Notes under the pieces: model-generated
The model's database searches: none
Told to the model about the DNA's origin: nothing
The model's input: only the letters and a program-made list of their open reading frames with translations
Translations under genes and position numbers: made by a program
Assembly: GCA_946404285.1 (NCBI GenBank)
Contig: CAMJDC010000006.1
Location: 1-35,749, forward strand
Source: an uncultured bacterium
GTDB lineage: Bacteria; Patescibacteriota; Gracilibacteria; Absconditabacterales; Absconditicoccaceae
Length of the DNA stretch: 35,749 nt
Direction: 5' to 3'
In this document: in pieces, positions 23,525 through 33,398 of the stretch
Layout: each line of letters starts with the position of its first letter
Numbering within the stretch: position 1 is the stretch's first letter

Positions 23525-23602
23525 TTTACATTGATTTGTAATAAAATAAATAATTATTCACTAGAGTATACGAATTATAATCTATTTTGTGACAAAAATA
23601 TG

Positions 23603-24811
23603 TTAGAAATATTTTCTTCATTTTAATTCATCTGGGAAATGTTGATTATTCATTTTGATAGTTCAGTCAGCTTGACGATTTTCTGGATGGTCGTGGGCAT
23701 ATTCATATCATTTTCCGTATCATAATTCTCACATTAATTTTGTTGGTGCGTTGCGAATTTGCATTGGAACAGGAAGGTTTCAATATTTCTCAACATCTTT
23801 CATAGTTTCTCTATCTATTTTATCACATATATTATTTTTAGGGGCTTTTCAGAGATATAAGGCCAACTGAAATAAAAAGACTCTACATTCGGGCATTCAG
23901 ATTTTTTGTACAGCGTCATATACTTGATTGGCTAATAGTAAAGCATTATTATCAGCAGGTCATATATCTTCACTTGCGAAACGTAATAAACGACGGGCAA
24001 TATAACGAGGATCTTCTCATCAAACTAGCATTCTTTGAATCCAATAGCAAGCAGCGTGTGGGTCACTATCACGTAATGATTTGTGAATTGCGGAAATTAT
24101 ATTGTAATGTTCTTCTCAGTCACGGTCGTAGTACATTGGTTTCCCAAATGCTTTTTGAATTATTTCATCATTAATTTTTCAGTCAGTACTAAGCATTATT
24201 GAAGATTCGAGTAGATTACAAGCGTTTCTTAAATCTCAATTAGCTAGATTTGCGATAGTAGTCAGATTTTCTTCTGTGATTTCAATATTTGGATAACGAG
24301 AATGAATCTTTTCTTGATTGTTGTGAAAAAATGTAATAATGTCTTCAGGTTTTAATGCTTCGAAAACTATAACTTTTGCACGAGAAAGTAAGGCGTTATT
24401 AATTGTAAAACTTGGATTTTCAGTTGTAGCTCAAATAAGAGTAATTAGTCCACTTTCTACAAAAGGAAGTAGAGAATCTTGTTGAGCCTTATTTCGGCGG
24501 TGAATTTCATCCAAAAATAGGAGAGTTTTCTTTCAATATGCTTTGTTCTTTTCTGCGTGTTCTAGAATCAGGTTTAGGTCTTCTTTTTTGCTTTTTACTC
24601 ATGAAAGTTCAAAAAAATCTGCCTGTAATTGGTGGGAGAGTACATTAGCAATTGTAGTCTTTCCGCATCCAGGGCTTCACCAAAAAATCATTGACGGAAC
24701 TTGTCAGTTTTCGAGAAATTTTTGGATTGATAATTTAGTTTGTTCCTGTCAGACCACTTCATTAAGGGTGTTTGGACGTAGATAATATGCTAAAGGTTCG
24801 TTATTTGGCAT
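23603..24811 (-). CDS. rarA: replication-associated recombination protein A (AAA ATPase)
   Basis: [82 protein letters not shown]. Confidence 0.92.
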
Positions 24812-24895
24812 ATGGATTTTGTATATTGGTAAATCGTTAATTGTAATATAGTATTTTTTTTTGTAAATGCAAAAATATTAGATAATATAAATTTG

Positions 24896-24926
24896 AAAAG
24901 GGATGACAAGGAAACTCGTCATCCCC
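24896..24926 (-). terminator. intrinsic terminator
   Basis: GGGATGAC...GTCATCCC with U-tract on the minus strand. Confidence 0.75.
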
Positions 24927-24958
24927 TAAGTACAGAACAGTAATGAAATAGTTAGAAG

Positions 24959-25603
24959 TTAGAATAGTTCTACTGTAATATTTGCTTTGAAAACAGTAAG
25001 AATACTATTTGTTAAGCGTTCTATGAATCCTTCATTATCTTTTTTTTCGAAGACTTCTTTGACTTTCATGAAAAGTGTCTTATCTGTGCGAATCCAGTCT
25101 TTTTTCTTTGCCTGAACATTTTTCATGTTATTATCATTTTCTAGCCAATCTTCAAATGTTGGTTTCTCTGACAAAAGAAAACATTCAAAATATCCAATGT
25201 CATGTCCGGTCTTTGTGAATAATACTTGATGTGTTAGCCACAATTTGACGATACTCTTGAGATTTTTCTCAGGTAGATTGGGACAGCATATATATGGAAG
25301 CAAATCATTTCCGACTTGGATGTGCCGTCCGCTGACTAGTTCCTTGCGTCTTTCTTTTTCTTTTTCGAAGTCTTCAGCTTTGTGTTCGAAGAAGGATTTT
25401 GCAATATCCTCAGTGAGGATTTGAGAGAGAATCGAAGTTAATTCTACTTCGTAATTTGGTTCTTGTATTTCTTTTTGATTTTTTGGATACTTGTGCGATA
25501 TTTGATATTCGCGTGGATCCATTCGCTTATGACATTGTACTCTTCCGGATATATTTAATCCGTTGGGTACTTGTAGTCTAAAGTTTACAAAATGATAGTT
25601 CAT
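24959..25603 (-). CDS. hypothetical protein, no UGA-Gly codons
   Basis: 214-aa ORF open under both standard and table-25 codes, flanked by its own promoter-like and terminator elements. Confidence 0.75.
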   Translation of the reverse strand: MNYHFVNFRLQVPNGLNISGRVQCHKRMDPREYQISHKYPKNQKEIQEPNYEVELTSILSQILTEDIAKSFFEHKAEDFEKEKERRKELVSGRHIQVGNDLLPYICCPNLPEKNLKSIVKLWLTHQVLFTKTGHDIGYFECFLLSEKPTFEDWLENDNNMKNVQAKKKDWIRTDKTLFMKVKEVFEKKDNEGFIERLTNSILTVFKANITVELF

Positions 25604-25721
25604 AAAAAAAAGTTTTTAGAGTTTGAGTTAATTAAGGATAAAACGTAGTAGTTACTGTTAACTGTACAGTGATATATATTTATTTTTAATAAAATGTCAA
25701 GTTGGAAAATATTTATATTAT

Positions 25722-25774
25722 GAAAAAGCCTGACCACTATTGTACGCTTTCGTACAATCATCTGCCAGGCTTTT
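25722..25774 (-). terminator. long intrinsic terminator hairpin
   Basis: AAGCCTG...TTGTACG-cttt-CGTACAA...CAGGCTT nested stems with a T-run. Confidence 0.8.
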
Positions 25775-25823
25775 GGTATCTGATATAATCAGATTTTTTA
25801 TAAATGTTTTTTGTGTCTGTGAA

Positions 25824-26129
25824 TTAAGCTGCAAGTTGGTAATGAACATAAGGAACATGAAGAGCTTCTTCTGTAGATATGTTTTTGCAGTTTTTAAGCG
25901 ATTCTACTATTTTAGTATCTCTATCTTTTAATGTTTCCTTTAATTGAATTAATGTATGTTCATTGGCATTAACCATAGGTTGGTTAAATAAACGAAGTTC
26001 TTTGTCTTCTCTACGATGTAATCTAGCTTCATCTCTTCTATCATCTAATGTATGTTTAGATTCAGATGGAAGCATAGGTACAGTAATTGGAGAAACTCCA
26101 GCTAATTCACGTTGTTCGTATGTAGTCAT
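25824..26129 (-). CDS. hypothetical protein, no UGA codons
   Basis: 101-aa ORF MTTYEQRELAGVSPITVPML... followed by a strong terminator. Confidence 0.65.
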   Translation of the reverse strand: MTTYEQRELAGVSPITVPMLPSESKHTLDDRRDEARLHRREDKELRLFNQPMVNANEHTLIQLKETLKDRDTKIVESLKNCKNISTEEALHVPYVHYQLAA

Positions 26130-26159
26130 TTGTAATAGATTAAGAGGTAAATAGGTAAG

Positions 26160-27665
26160 TTATGATATCTTCATCATGTCTTGAAAGTCTGTCCGTAAGG
26201 AAGATAATGCATTATTCGATGAATCACAATTTTGATTTCATCAGTTATTAGTGAAGAAGTTGATTATTTTAGATCAGCTATTTGGATTCTTAAATCCAAA
26301 GTAATCTACAATAAGTTTTGCCGTTTCTCATCTAGTTATCAGCTGTTGTCAGTTTCCTGCAACGATAAGCTGGTTTTTAGAAGCAATCGATAAAACGGAA
26401 GTAACTTCTCGCTGAGAAAGTGTTCTATTAGGCACGAAAGAAACTCATTCTTGTGTCTGAGAAAGTAGTGGATTACACACTTGAGACTCAAGGCAAAACT
26501 CAAGATATGGAGAGAATGGTGAAGTGTATGAAGCATTCAGCAGATTGGTTAAGTAATAAAAGTTGTTGATAGTAGGTTGAGAGTCGGACTGTCTCATCAG
26601 AGCTCTCGCTATCATAACGACAAAATCTTTATTCTCGATTTTGGCGTCTGGGTAAAATTTCCCGTTAACTCATCAAACGATTCAGAGCTTAGCAAGAAGT
26701 TGAATTTCATTTTGATAAGGTGATCAACTAATATCACTAAATACTGCTAAAGATCATTCATTTAGCTCTAATCAGAAGGCTGATACCACCAATTCTGCCA
26801 TTTCATCTTTGCGTAAAGTTTCTTTACTTTGCCGAGATAGATTAGGAATATTTTTGATAGAGTCAGAATTTTTATTCTTTATTTCTCTCAAAATATCCTT
26901 GGCTTCCTGTGGAGTAATAAATGCATCAAGGCGAAGTTTTCACTCCGCATCTTTCAAAGCAAACGATTGAAGGAATCATAATTCATACGCTGAGTTAACT
27001 CTTTTCATAACTCCAGGATCTATAGAGGTCTCTGAAAAATAGAAATTAGTCGTTAACCCTACTAGGCTGCTTGGCTCATATCAGAGCTGGACGCGATAAG
27101 CATCCATCACTACCCTAATGAAATCACTTACGCGTACGTAATTATGAGGATAAAACTTATTGCTAGGCTGAATTATTCCGTTGGAATAAAGTATAGTTAT
27201 AGCGTCTTGATAAGAAGAGGTCGAAATGTCTTGATAGACAGACGGCAGAATATAACTATTAGCAAAACTGAGTTGCATATTATTTCATGCCACATTCGTT
27301 GTCGAAGGATCTTCATATCAAGAGGCAACCTCATCTCAGAGGGCAGTAGTATCTTCGTTTCATGGAAGATTTACTGTCAAAGAGCTGGTACTATCATTAT
27401 TCCCTACAAGTTTGTTCCATCATCAGATAGCTCGCTCAGCAACGGATTTTTCAACTCCGGCAAAGGTTTTCTCCTGATCCTCTTTTCACTGAAGGTCTTT
27501 TATATGAATATTTTCTGCATATTGAGGAATATCTTCATAATTGCTAGTCGCAAAGGTTTCGTTTCACGATAAGCAAGAGAATATATATCCTACTCAGAAA
27601 AGAACCATCACAAATGCTACAATCGTAAGAAATCACGAAGATTTCTGATTTTTGCTTGTGTGCAT
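26160..27665 (-). CDS. S-layer homology (SLH)-like domain exported protein
   Basis: N-terminal TM/signal MHTSKNQKSSGFLTIVAFVMVLFGVGYIFSCLSG; SLH-like repeats YQDISTSSYQDAITILYSNGIIQPSNKFYPHNYVRVSDFIRVVMDAY and FSDISGSPYQNEIQLLAKLGIVGGVNGKFYPDAKIENKDFVVMIARAL. Confidence 0.82.
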
Positions 27666-28042
27666 ATAGTGTAAAGTTTAGGGAAATAAATCGGTAATTT
27701 GTGTGTAGAACCAATTTATTCCGACAGCACTGAAGATAATTCTGATTGAGTTTAAGCTTAATTGTTTGATCGATCACTCAACCAAAATCAAGTCTTTCAG
27801 TACTGTAACTTTTAGTCATTATTTCCCTTTCATAAATAATGACATATATATTATATGTCTTTTTTTAAATTTGTCAAATTTTTTAAGACTTTTTTATTTC
27901 ATCATATTTAGCGAGGAATATTAGAGAAAGAAACACTAGTTATATATAGGAAATAAATAATTATATTTCATGAATTTCATAAATCAAACACTTAATTAAA
28001 TTTTCACCGTTAGAATAGAAACAAATATTTATAGAAAAATAC

Positions 28043-28072
28043 TTGACATTAAATATAATATTTATATATTAT
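28043..28072 (+). promoter_or_regulatory. sigma70-like promoter
   Basis: TTGACA (28043-28048) with a TATATT/TATTAT -10 at about 16-18 nt spacing, upstream of the 28187 gene. Confidence 0.55.
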
Positions 28073-28186
28073 AGATGCAAAATAAAGAATAAAAGAAATA
28101 TAAAAATAGTAGCTCCAGATACTAACATATATTACAGTAAAGCCTCAGCTGGAGAGAAGGTAAAAAATAAATATTAAATATTAGAT

Positions 28187-28687
28187 ATGGAACCATACGA
28201 TTCTAGCGCAGATACCAACAAGCATCGTAAGTTCGTTCGCATGCTTATGTACGGACTTGCAAAGGATATCATGGAACGGGCTGACCACCATGATGACTCC
28301 AAATTAGATCACCCAGAAAAGGAACTTTTCGACGAGTTCACTCCTAAGCTCAAAGGGTGTACCTATGGCTCTCCCGAGTACAAGGAGTTTCTGTTAGGGT
28401 TAAAAACGGCTCTTGATCATCACTATGCGGTAAACAGACACCACCCTGAACACTTCCCTGATGGAATGAACGAGATGAACCTCGTAGATCTCGTCGAATT
28501 AATTTGCGACTGGTTCGCAGCAACGATGAGACACGACGATGGAGACATCTACAAGTCACTTGAAATCAACAAGGGTCGTTTCCACATGGATGAACAGACG
28601 GTTGCACTCCTCAAGAATACGGTCGATACGTATTTCAGAGGCTTCAACCACAAGGACTATGATGACCTAAAACTCCTTGATGACTAA
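28187..28687 (+). CDS. phage-type protein, DUF5662-like
   Basis: 166-aa ORF, no TGA, GC-richer than its surroundings; HHDDSKLDHPEKELFDEF...LDHHYAVNRHHPEHFPDGMNEMNLVDLVELICDWFAATMRH resembles that family. Confidence 0.65.
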   Translation: MEPYDSSADTNKHRKFVRMLMYGLAKDIMERADHHDDSKLDHPEKELFDEFTPKLKGCTYGSPEYKEFLLGLKTALDHHYAVNRHHPEHFPDGMNEMNLVDLVELICDWFAATMRHDDGDIYKSLEINKGRFHMDEQTVALLKNTVDTYFRGFNHKDYDDLKLLDD

Positions 28688-28692
28688 CCATA

Positions 28693-28726
28693 CTGGTCCG
28701 AGAATCTCTCGAGACCAGCATTTTTT
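28693..28726 (+). terminator. intrinsic terminator
   Basis: CTGGTCCGAGAATCTCTCGAGACCAG followed by TTTTTT. Confidence 0.85.
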
Positions 28727-28913
28727 AATTAATTTAAATTAGACTTTTTATCACTTCACATTATAAACAGAAAATTATAGAACTAAGTCATTTGATATGT
28801 TCATATGTAAACTTATTCATTTTAATTTAATGTATTATCGTCTAATTTATTTTTTTAGGGTTTAGAATTTGATTATCTAATTTTATAGTATGAATAAGTT
28901 GAAATTTTTGAAT

Positions 28914-28940
28914 AAAAAAAACTAACCATTTCTGGTCAGC
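28914..28940 (-). terminator. intrinsic terminator after rplA
   Basis: CTGACCA-GAAA-TGGTTAG with U-tract on the minus strand. Confidence 0.75.
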
Positions 28941-28963
28941 TTTTTATTTTGTGTAATTGTTTA

Positions 28964-29644
28964 CTAATATGCAATCACTACTGCAGGACTCATAGTTGTA
29001 CTTAATACAACTTTCTTAACTAATTTACCTTTAACACCAGTTGGTTTGTTTTCTTCGATAGCAGCAAGTAGAGCATTAACATTATCTACTAATTTAGCAT
29101 CATCAAAAGAAACTTTTCCAATTCCTGCGTGAATGTTTCCTGTTTTATCAAGTCTGAATTCGATTTTTCATTTTTTTACTTCTTCTACTGCTTGAGTAAT
29201 ATTCATAGCAACAGTTCCAGCCTTTGGACTAGGCATTAAACCTTTAGGTCCGAGCTGTTTAGCAACTGGAGCTAAATCTCTAATGTGTTCAGGAGTAGTA
29301 ATCAAAACGTCGAAATCCATCTTTCCAGCTTTGATATCGTTTAATAGATTTTCAAACCCAGCGATATCTGCACCAGCTTTTTTAGCTTCTTCAACTTTAT
29401 CATCACTTACGAATACAGCAACTTTTTTAGTTTTACCTGTTCCGTGTGGAAGAATAGTTGTAGCTCTAAGCATTTGATCGTTGTACTTAGGATTTGCATT
29501 AGTTTTGATAGCAATGTTCACAGTTGCATCAAATTTAGCATAATTAGTTTGTTTAACTAATTTTACAGCTTCTTCAACGCTGTATTGCTTTTGACTGTCG
29601 ATAGCTTTTTTAGCTTCAACATACTTTTTTCCGTGTGTTGGCAT
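28964..29644 (-). CDS. rplA: 50S ribosomal protein L1
   Basis: MPTHGKKYVEAKKAIDSQKQYSVEEAVKLVKQTNYAKFDATVNIAIKTN...LGPKGLMPSPKAGTV...; continues through one TGA to TAG. Confidence 0.96.
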
Positions 29645-29738
29645 AATTACAATGAATAATAGAATAAAAGTGGTCTATAGCGAAAGTTTTTACTTTCTGC
29701 CACAGTAATATTTCATTTCTCTGTGGAGATTAGAAATC

Positions 29739-30182
29739 TTATTTTAAATCACAATCAACTCACATATTTCTAGCAGTTCCAGCAATAATTCTGATTCATT
29801 CTTCAACGCTGTTTGCATTTAAGTCATCTTTTTTGATTTCGTAGATTTCTTCCAAATCTGCTCTTGAAAGCTTTCCAACCTTGTTTTTATTAGGTTCTCC
29901 AGAACCTTTAGCTAGATGTAACTTCCATTTAATCAATCCAGATGTGATAGGAGATCAGATTTCTACTTGGAAAGTTCTATCAACAAAGATTGTTAATTTA
30001 GTTTTAATTTTAACATCTGTTGGAGCGAACTTTTTCATATAATCCATAGTTTTATCGTTGAACTCTTTAATGAATTGACCGATATTTACACCGTTTGCTC
30101 AAAGCATAGGTCCAAGAGGAGGAGCTGGTTGAGCTTTTCCGGCAGGAATCTCAAGATTGAGAATAGTTTGCACTTTTGCCAT
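29739..30182 (-). CDS. rplK: 50S ribosomal protein L11
   Basis: [33 protein letters not shown]...SGLIKWKLHLAKGSGEPNKNKVGKLSRADLEEI...GIRIIAGTARNMGV. Confidence 0.96.
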
Positions 30183-30232
30183 TTTTCAAGCTTAATAATC
30201 AAATAAATGTTTAGTTTTCCTATGCTTGGACA

Positions 30233-30289
30233 GTCTAACAAATGTGTTTGCATTTGTAGAAGCTAGACATTCTGAGGTAGAAGACTCAG
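30233..30289 (-). promoter_or_regulatory. structured 5' leader of the rplK-rplA operon
   Basis: Nested GTCTA(ACAAATG...CATTTGT)TAGAC hairpin plus CTGAG...CTCAG hairpin, just upstream of rplK. Confidence 0.5.
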
Positions 30290-30344
30290 GCCAGCTAAGG
30301 AGATATTTGAGTAAATTACTCAACTTAATTAATAGGGTAGTATA

Positions 30345-31172
30345 TTATTCAATTAGCCCTCATATTATGTCTCATAATCATAATTCTTCATTATCTTCAT
30401 TTTCATCAATTTCGATATTTTCAGTGTCTTCATCTTCGTGATATTCAGGGATGCATCTCCTGCAAGGGTCAGTTAATCCTCTTTCGTATGCATCTTTAAC
30501 TGTACCTTCATAGACTGTTTTACTATTTGAGAATGCAGGACAATCCTGATCTACGTGATATTTTTTACTATGTTCAGCCCAGTATACTGTTCCAGATGGA
30601 CTTACTTGTAATACTTCTTTTTCAGCTCTTTCTAGTCATTCCATAGAGACAGGATTCCGGTCATAACTAGCTAGTCCAGCGATAGCTAGAGCAGCGATAG
30701 CAATTCATCATACTAATCATTTTGATCTTTTATCTAAGTCTTTGTCAGTGAATATTAATATAATAATAGGTAGGAAAGCTATTACTGAAAGGATAGTTCA
30801 TAAGTTATTCCACAACCAGAATTTTGTTTTGTTCTTTTCTGATGCAGGATCAATATGATTTGCTTTCTTCCGTAATAATGAACCGATTATTACAAATATC
30901 AAATCTAGTACGATACAAATTATCAAGAATGTTGTGATATCTAATCCACTGAACCAATTGATAACCTCTGTCAGTTTTAATATTCCGATTACTTCAAATG
31001 CAATTGCAATAACCCAACAGATGATAGCCCAAACTCTTTTACAAGTGGCTCTTTTTTTTGGGTCTCCAGTTTGTTCAATTTTGATAATCTTTCCGTGTTC
31101 ATCTTTCCCATAAACTTCATTGTTTTCTGTTTCTTCACTTTGAACTTTAACATACTTTTTTTTGATTGCCAT
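30345..31172 (-). CDS. membrane protein with C-terminal His/Cys motif
   Basis: Several hydrophobic segments, then TVYWAEHSKKYHVDQDCPAFSNSKTVYEGTVKDAYERGLTDPCRRC. Confidence 0.65.
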
Positions 31173-31183
31173 GTTTAGTTTGG

Positions 31184-31900
31184 TTAGTGAATAAATAATG
31201 ATTTAAGATAGTCCTTGCTGTAATGGTATTTGTCTGATGGTACTTGTAGTAATCGAGTATCACCATCAATTTTAATTACCATTATAACCCAAGTATCTTT
31301 GAACATAGAGAGGTTTATATAACTTACTCTATCTCCAAATAATTGGTTCTGAAGGATTTCGGATTCTGTTACCATTTCATAAACGTTTCCTCCAAGTGTT
31401 TCAACTGTATCTTTAAAGTCTAGATAACTTCAGTAATAAGCGAAGTAATTTCATTTTGCATCCTGTAATGTGTATTTAGGTTTTTCTCATAAGATACTTA
31501 CAATATCTAGAGTTCCGAAATATTCAGTAGTACCAGGAAGTAATTTTACGTCATCTGAAGTTAAACTTACTGAATTAGTGGATTCATATGTGATTGCATT
31601 TTGTGAATTTGGATTGTTTGTTCAGTCTTTGGAATATGAATTTATTGAATCAGATGTGTCTTTGTCATTATATGAATCTGAAGTTGAATTACTTGAAAGA
31701 TCTATTAATTTTTGTTCATTTGATCAAATATTTTTGTTTGCATTGTCTCATGTCGATTGATTATTCGTGATTTCGTTTCAGATTTTGTTGGTATTTTTGA
31801 AAATTTCAGTTTTTTTCATGTATGTCAGCGAGTATACGAGAGATAGACTCAGAAACAGAAATATTAATGATCGTGATATTACTTTTTTATTTTCTATCAT
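31184..31900 (-). CDS. exported/membrane-anchored hypothetical protein
   Basis: N-terminal hydrophobic segment, Ser/Asn/Thr-rich linker, C-terminal globular region; intact under table 25. Confidence 0.6.
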
Positions 31901-31925
31901 GATAGGGAATATGCTTGATAAAACT

Positions 31926-32504
31926 TTATTGAGCAATTTCCACAGTATCAATTCAAACTGTTGTAGGTGTAAGCTGACCTAACCATTCAACACTTACAGT
32001 TATCAATCATTTTTCGGCGTCAACTGATATAATATTTCATTTCATATCTTTAAAATCTCATGATTTGATTTTTACTAAGTCTCATTTTTTGAATGGAACT
32101 TTGATATCAGAAGAATCTTCGGACGCTTTTATTTGTTGCATCATTTGGTTAAATTCTTCATCTGTAAGTGGAACAGGATGAGTATCTGCTCATACAATCA
32201 ATCTTACTCATGGAGTGTTTCTGATTACATACCATATTTTGTCATTCATTCTAGATTTGAAGAATAAGTAACCTGGATATAATCTTTTTTGTTTGATGAC
32301 TTTTTCTCATTTCTTTACTGATACTTCGTTTATTTTAGGGTTTAATATTTCGATTACGTCATCTTTAAGTCATTGTCTAACAACTCTTTCTTTTAAGTTT
32401 TCGAGAACAAGATCTTCTTGACCAGAGTTTACACTTAGTACATATCGTCTAAATGTACGATCTTCAATCTGCTTTTTGATTTCTACTGTATTTGTTTCTT
32501 GCAT
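31926..32504 (-). CDS. nusG: transcription termination/antitermination protein NusG
   Basis: RRYVLSVNSGQEDLVLENL, KRLYPGYLFFKSRMNDKIWYVIRNTPGV, FKKGDLVKIKSGDFKDMKGNIISVDAEKGLITVSV. Confidence 0.93.
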
Positions 32505-32565
32505 GATAATTAGTGAAGAGAATAAAAATCTTTACCAAATTCTAATTTTCAACTATTAAATTTTA

Positions 32566-32757
32566 TTAAAGAGTTTCAGTCATAAATTGGTAGAAAATTT
32601 TGTATCCTTCACTGAAAATGTAGTCAGCAAGTACAAAGTATAAACCAGTTACGATAACTACACCAAAAATAGCACTAGTTAGAGTAACGTACATTTTTAA
32701 GTCTGGATGTTTTAGACTTTTTACTGTATCCAAACTGTCATAAATAAAGTCAAGCAT
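32566..32757 (-). CDS. secE: preprotein translocase subunit SecE
   Basis: Short single-TM protein immediately upstream of nusG. Confidence 0.8.
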   Translation of the reverse strand: MLDFIYDSLDTVKSLKHPDLKMYVTLTSAIFGVVIVTGLYFVLADYIFSEGYKIFYQFMTETL

Positions 32758-32911
32758 TCCATAATTTTATAATAATAAAAAACGCGAATGTTTACGATGA
32801 ATGTTTATAAAAATTTTTGTATAAAATGCAAGAGAAATCTGAGTTTAATTTATATTTTTGAATAAAAAATGTGGTAGAATATACCTACCGCGTAAATTGT
32901 TTTAAATCGAG

Positions 32912-33193
32912 TTATATAGGGATGCCTGGAATATACCCCTCTGGCACTTCGATTGTGAGTTTGCCGCCATGGTTTTTGCATTTGAAAATTTTTTCCCAGT
33001 CTCTATGGCTTTTTTCTACTAAGATTTGGAATTTGTTTCCCGTGAGGGATACTTTCCGACCAGATACAATGATGTTCTTTAGATCTGTTGTTTTGAGTAC
33101 AATAGCAACAAAAGAGGAACATTCATTAAAATAATTTTTTTGCATTTTCTCGGTAGATAAAACTGCTCCGAGTCGTAGTACATTTTGGTTCAT
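32912..33193 (-). CDS. hypothetical protein, no UGA codons
   Basis: 93-aa ORF MNQNVLRLGAVLSTEKMQKNYFNECSSF...; TTGACT-N16-TATACT promoter-like sequence upstream. Confidence 0.65.
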   Translation of the reverse strand: MNQNVLRLGAVLSTEKMQKNYFNECSSFVAIVLKTTDLKNIIVSGRKVSLTGNKFQILVEKSHRDWEKIFKCKNHGGKLTIEVPEGYIPGIPI

Positions 33194-33398
33194 AATTTTT
33201 TTAAATTTTATTGATTACTTATATTTTTACTTATGTTGATTGTTTGTAAAAATAATTTGAACGATGCTTTAGTATATATTTTTTATATAAAAAGTCAAGT
33301 AATTTATTTTACTTGAAACTTGTAAAAAAAATCCTACACTCTTGTTCGTGAGAATAATTAGATTTCTCAATTTTTGGTGGATTTAGAAAATATTATAA

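Noticed and set aside
27144-27572. 142-aa plus-strand ORF from the track
   Set aside because: Antisense to the SLH-protein frame; no recognisable motifs.
28103-28155. Possible riboswitch in CTCCAG...CTGGAG upstream of the 28187 gene
   Set aside because: Only a 6-bp stem with a long loop and no U-tract or alternative pairing found by eye.
28350-28559. 69-aa minus-strand ORF
   Set aside because: Antisense to the well-formed 28187-28687 gene, which has a matching promoter-like sequence and terminator.
30226-30441. 71-aa plus-strand ORF from the track
   Set aside because: Covers the rplK leader and antisense of the 30345-31172 gene; low-complexity Ser-rich tail.
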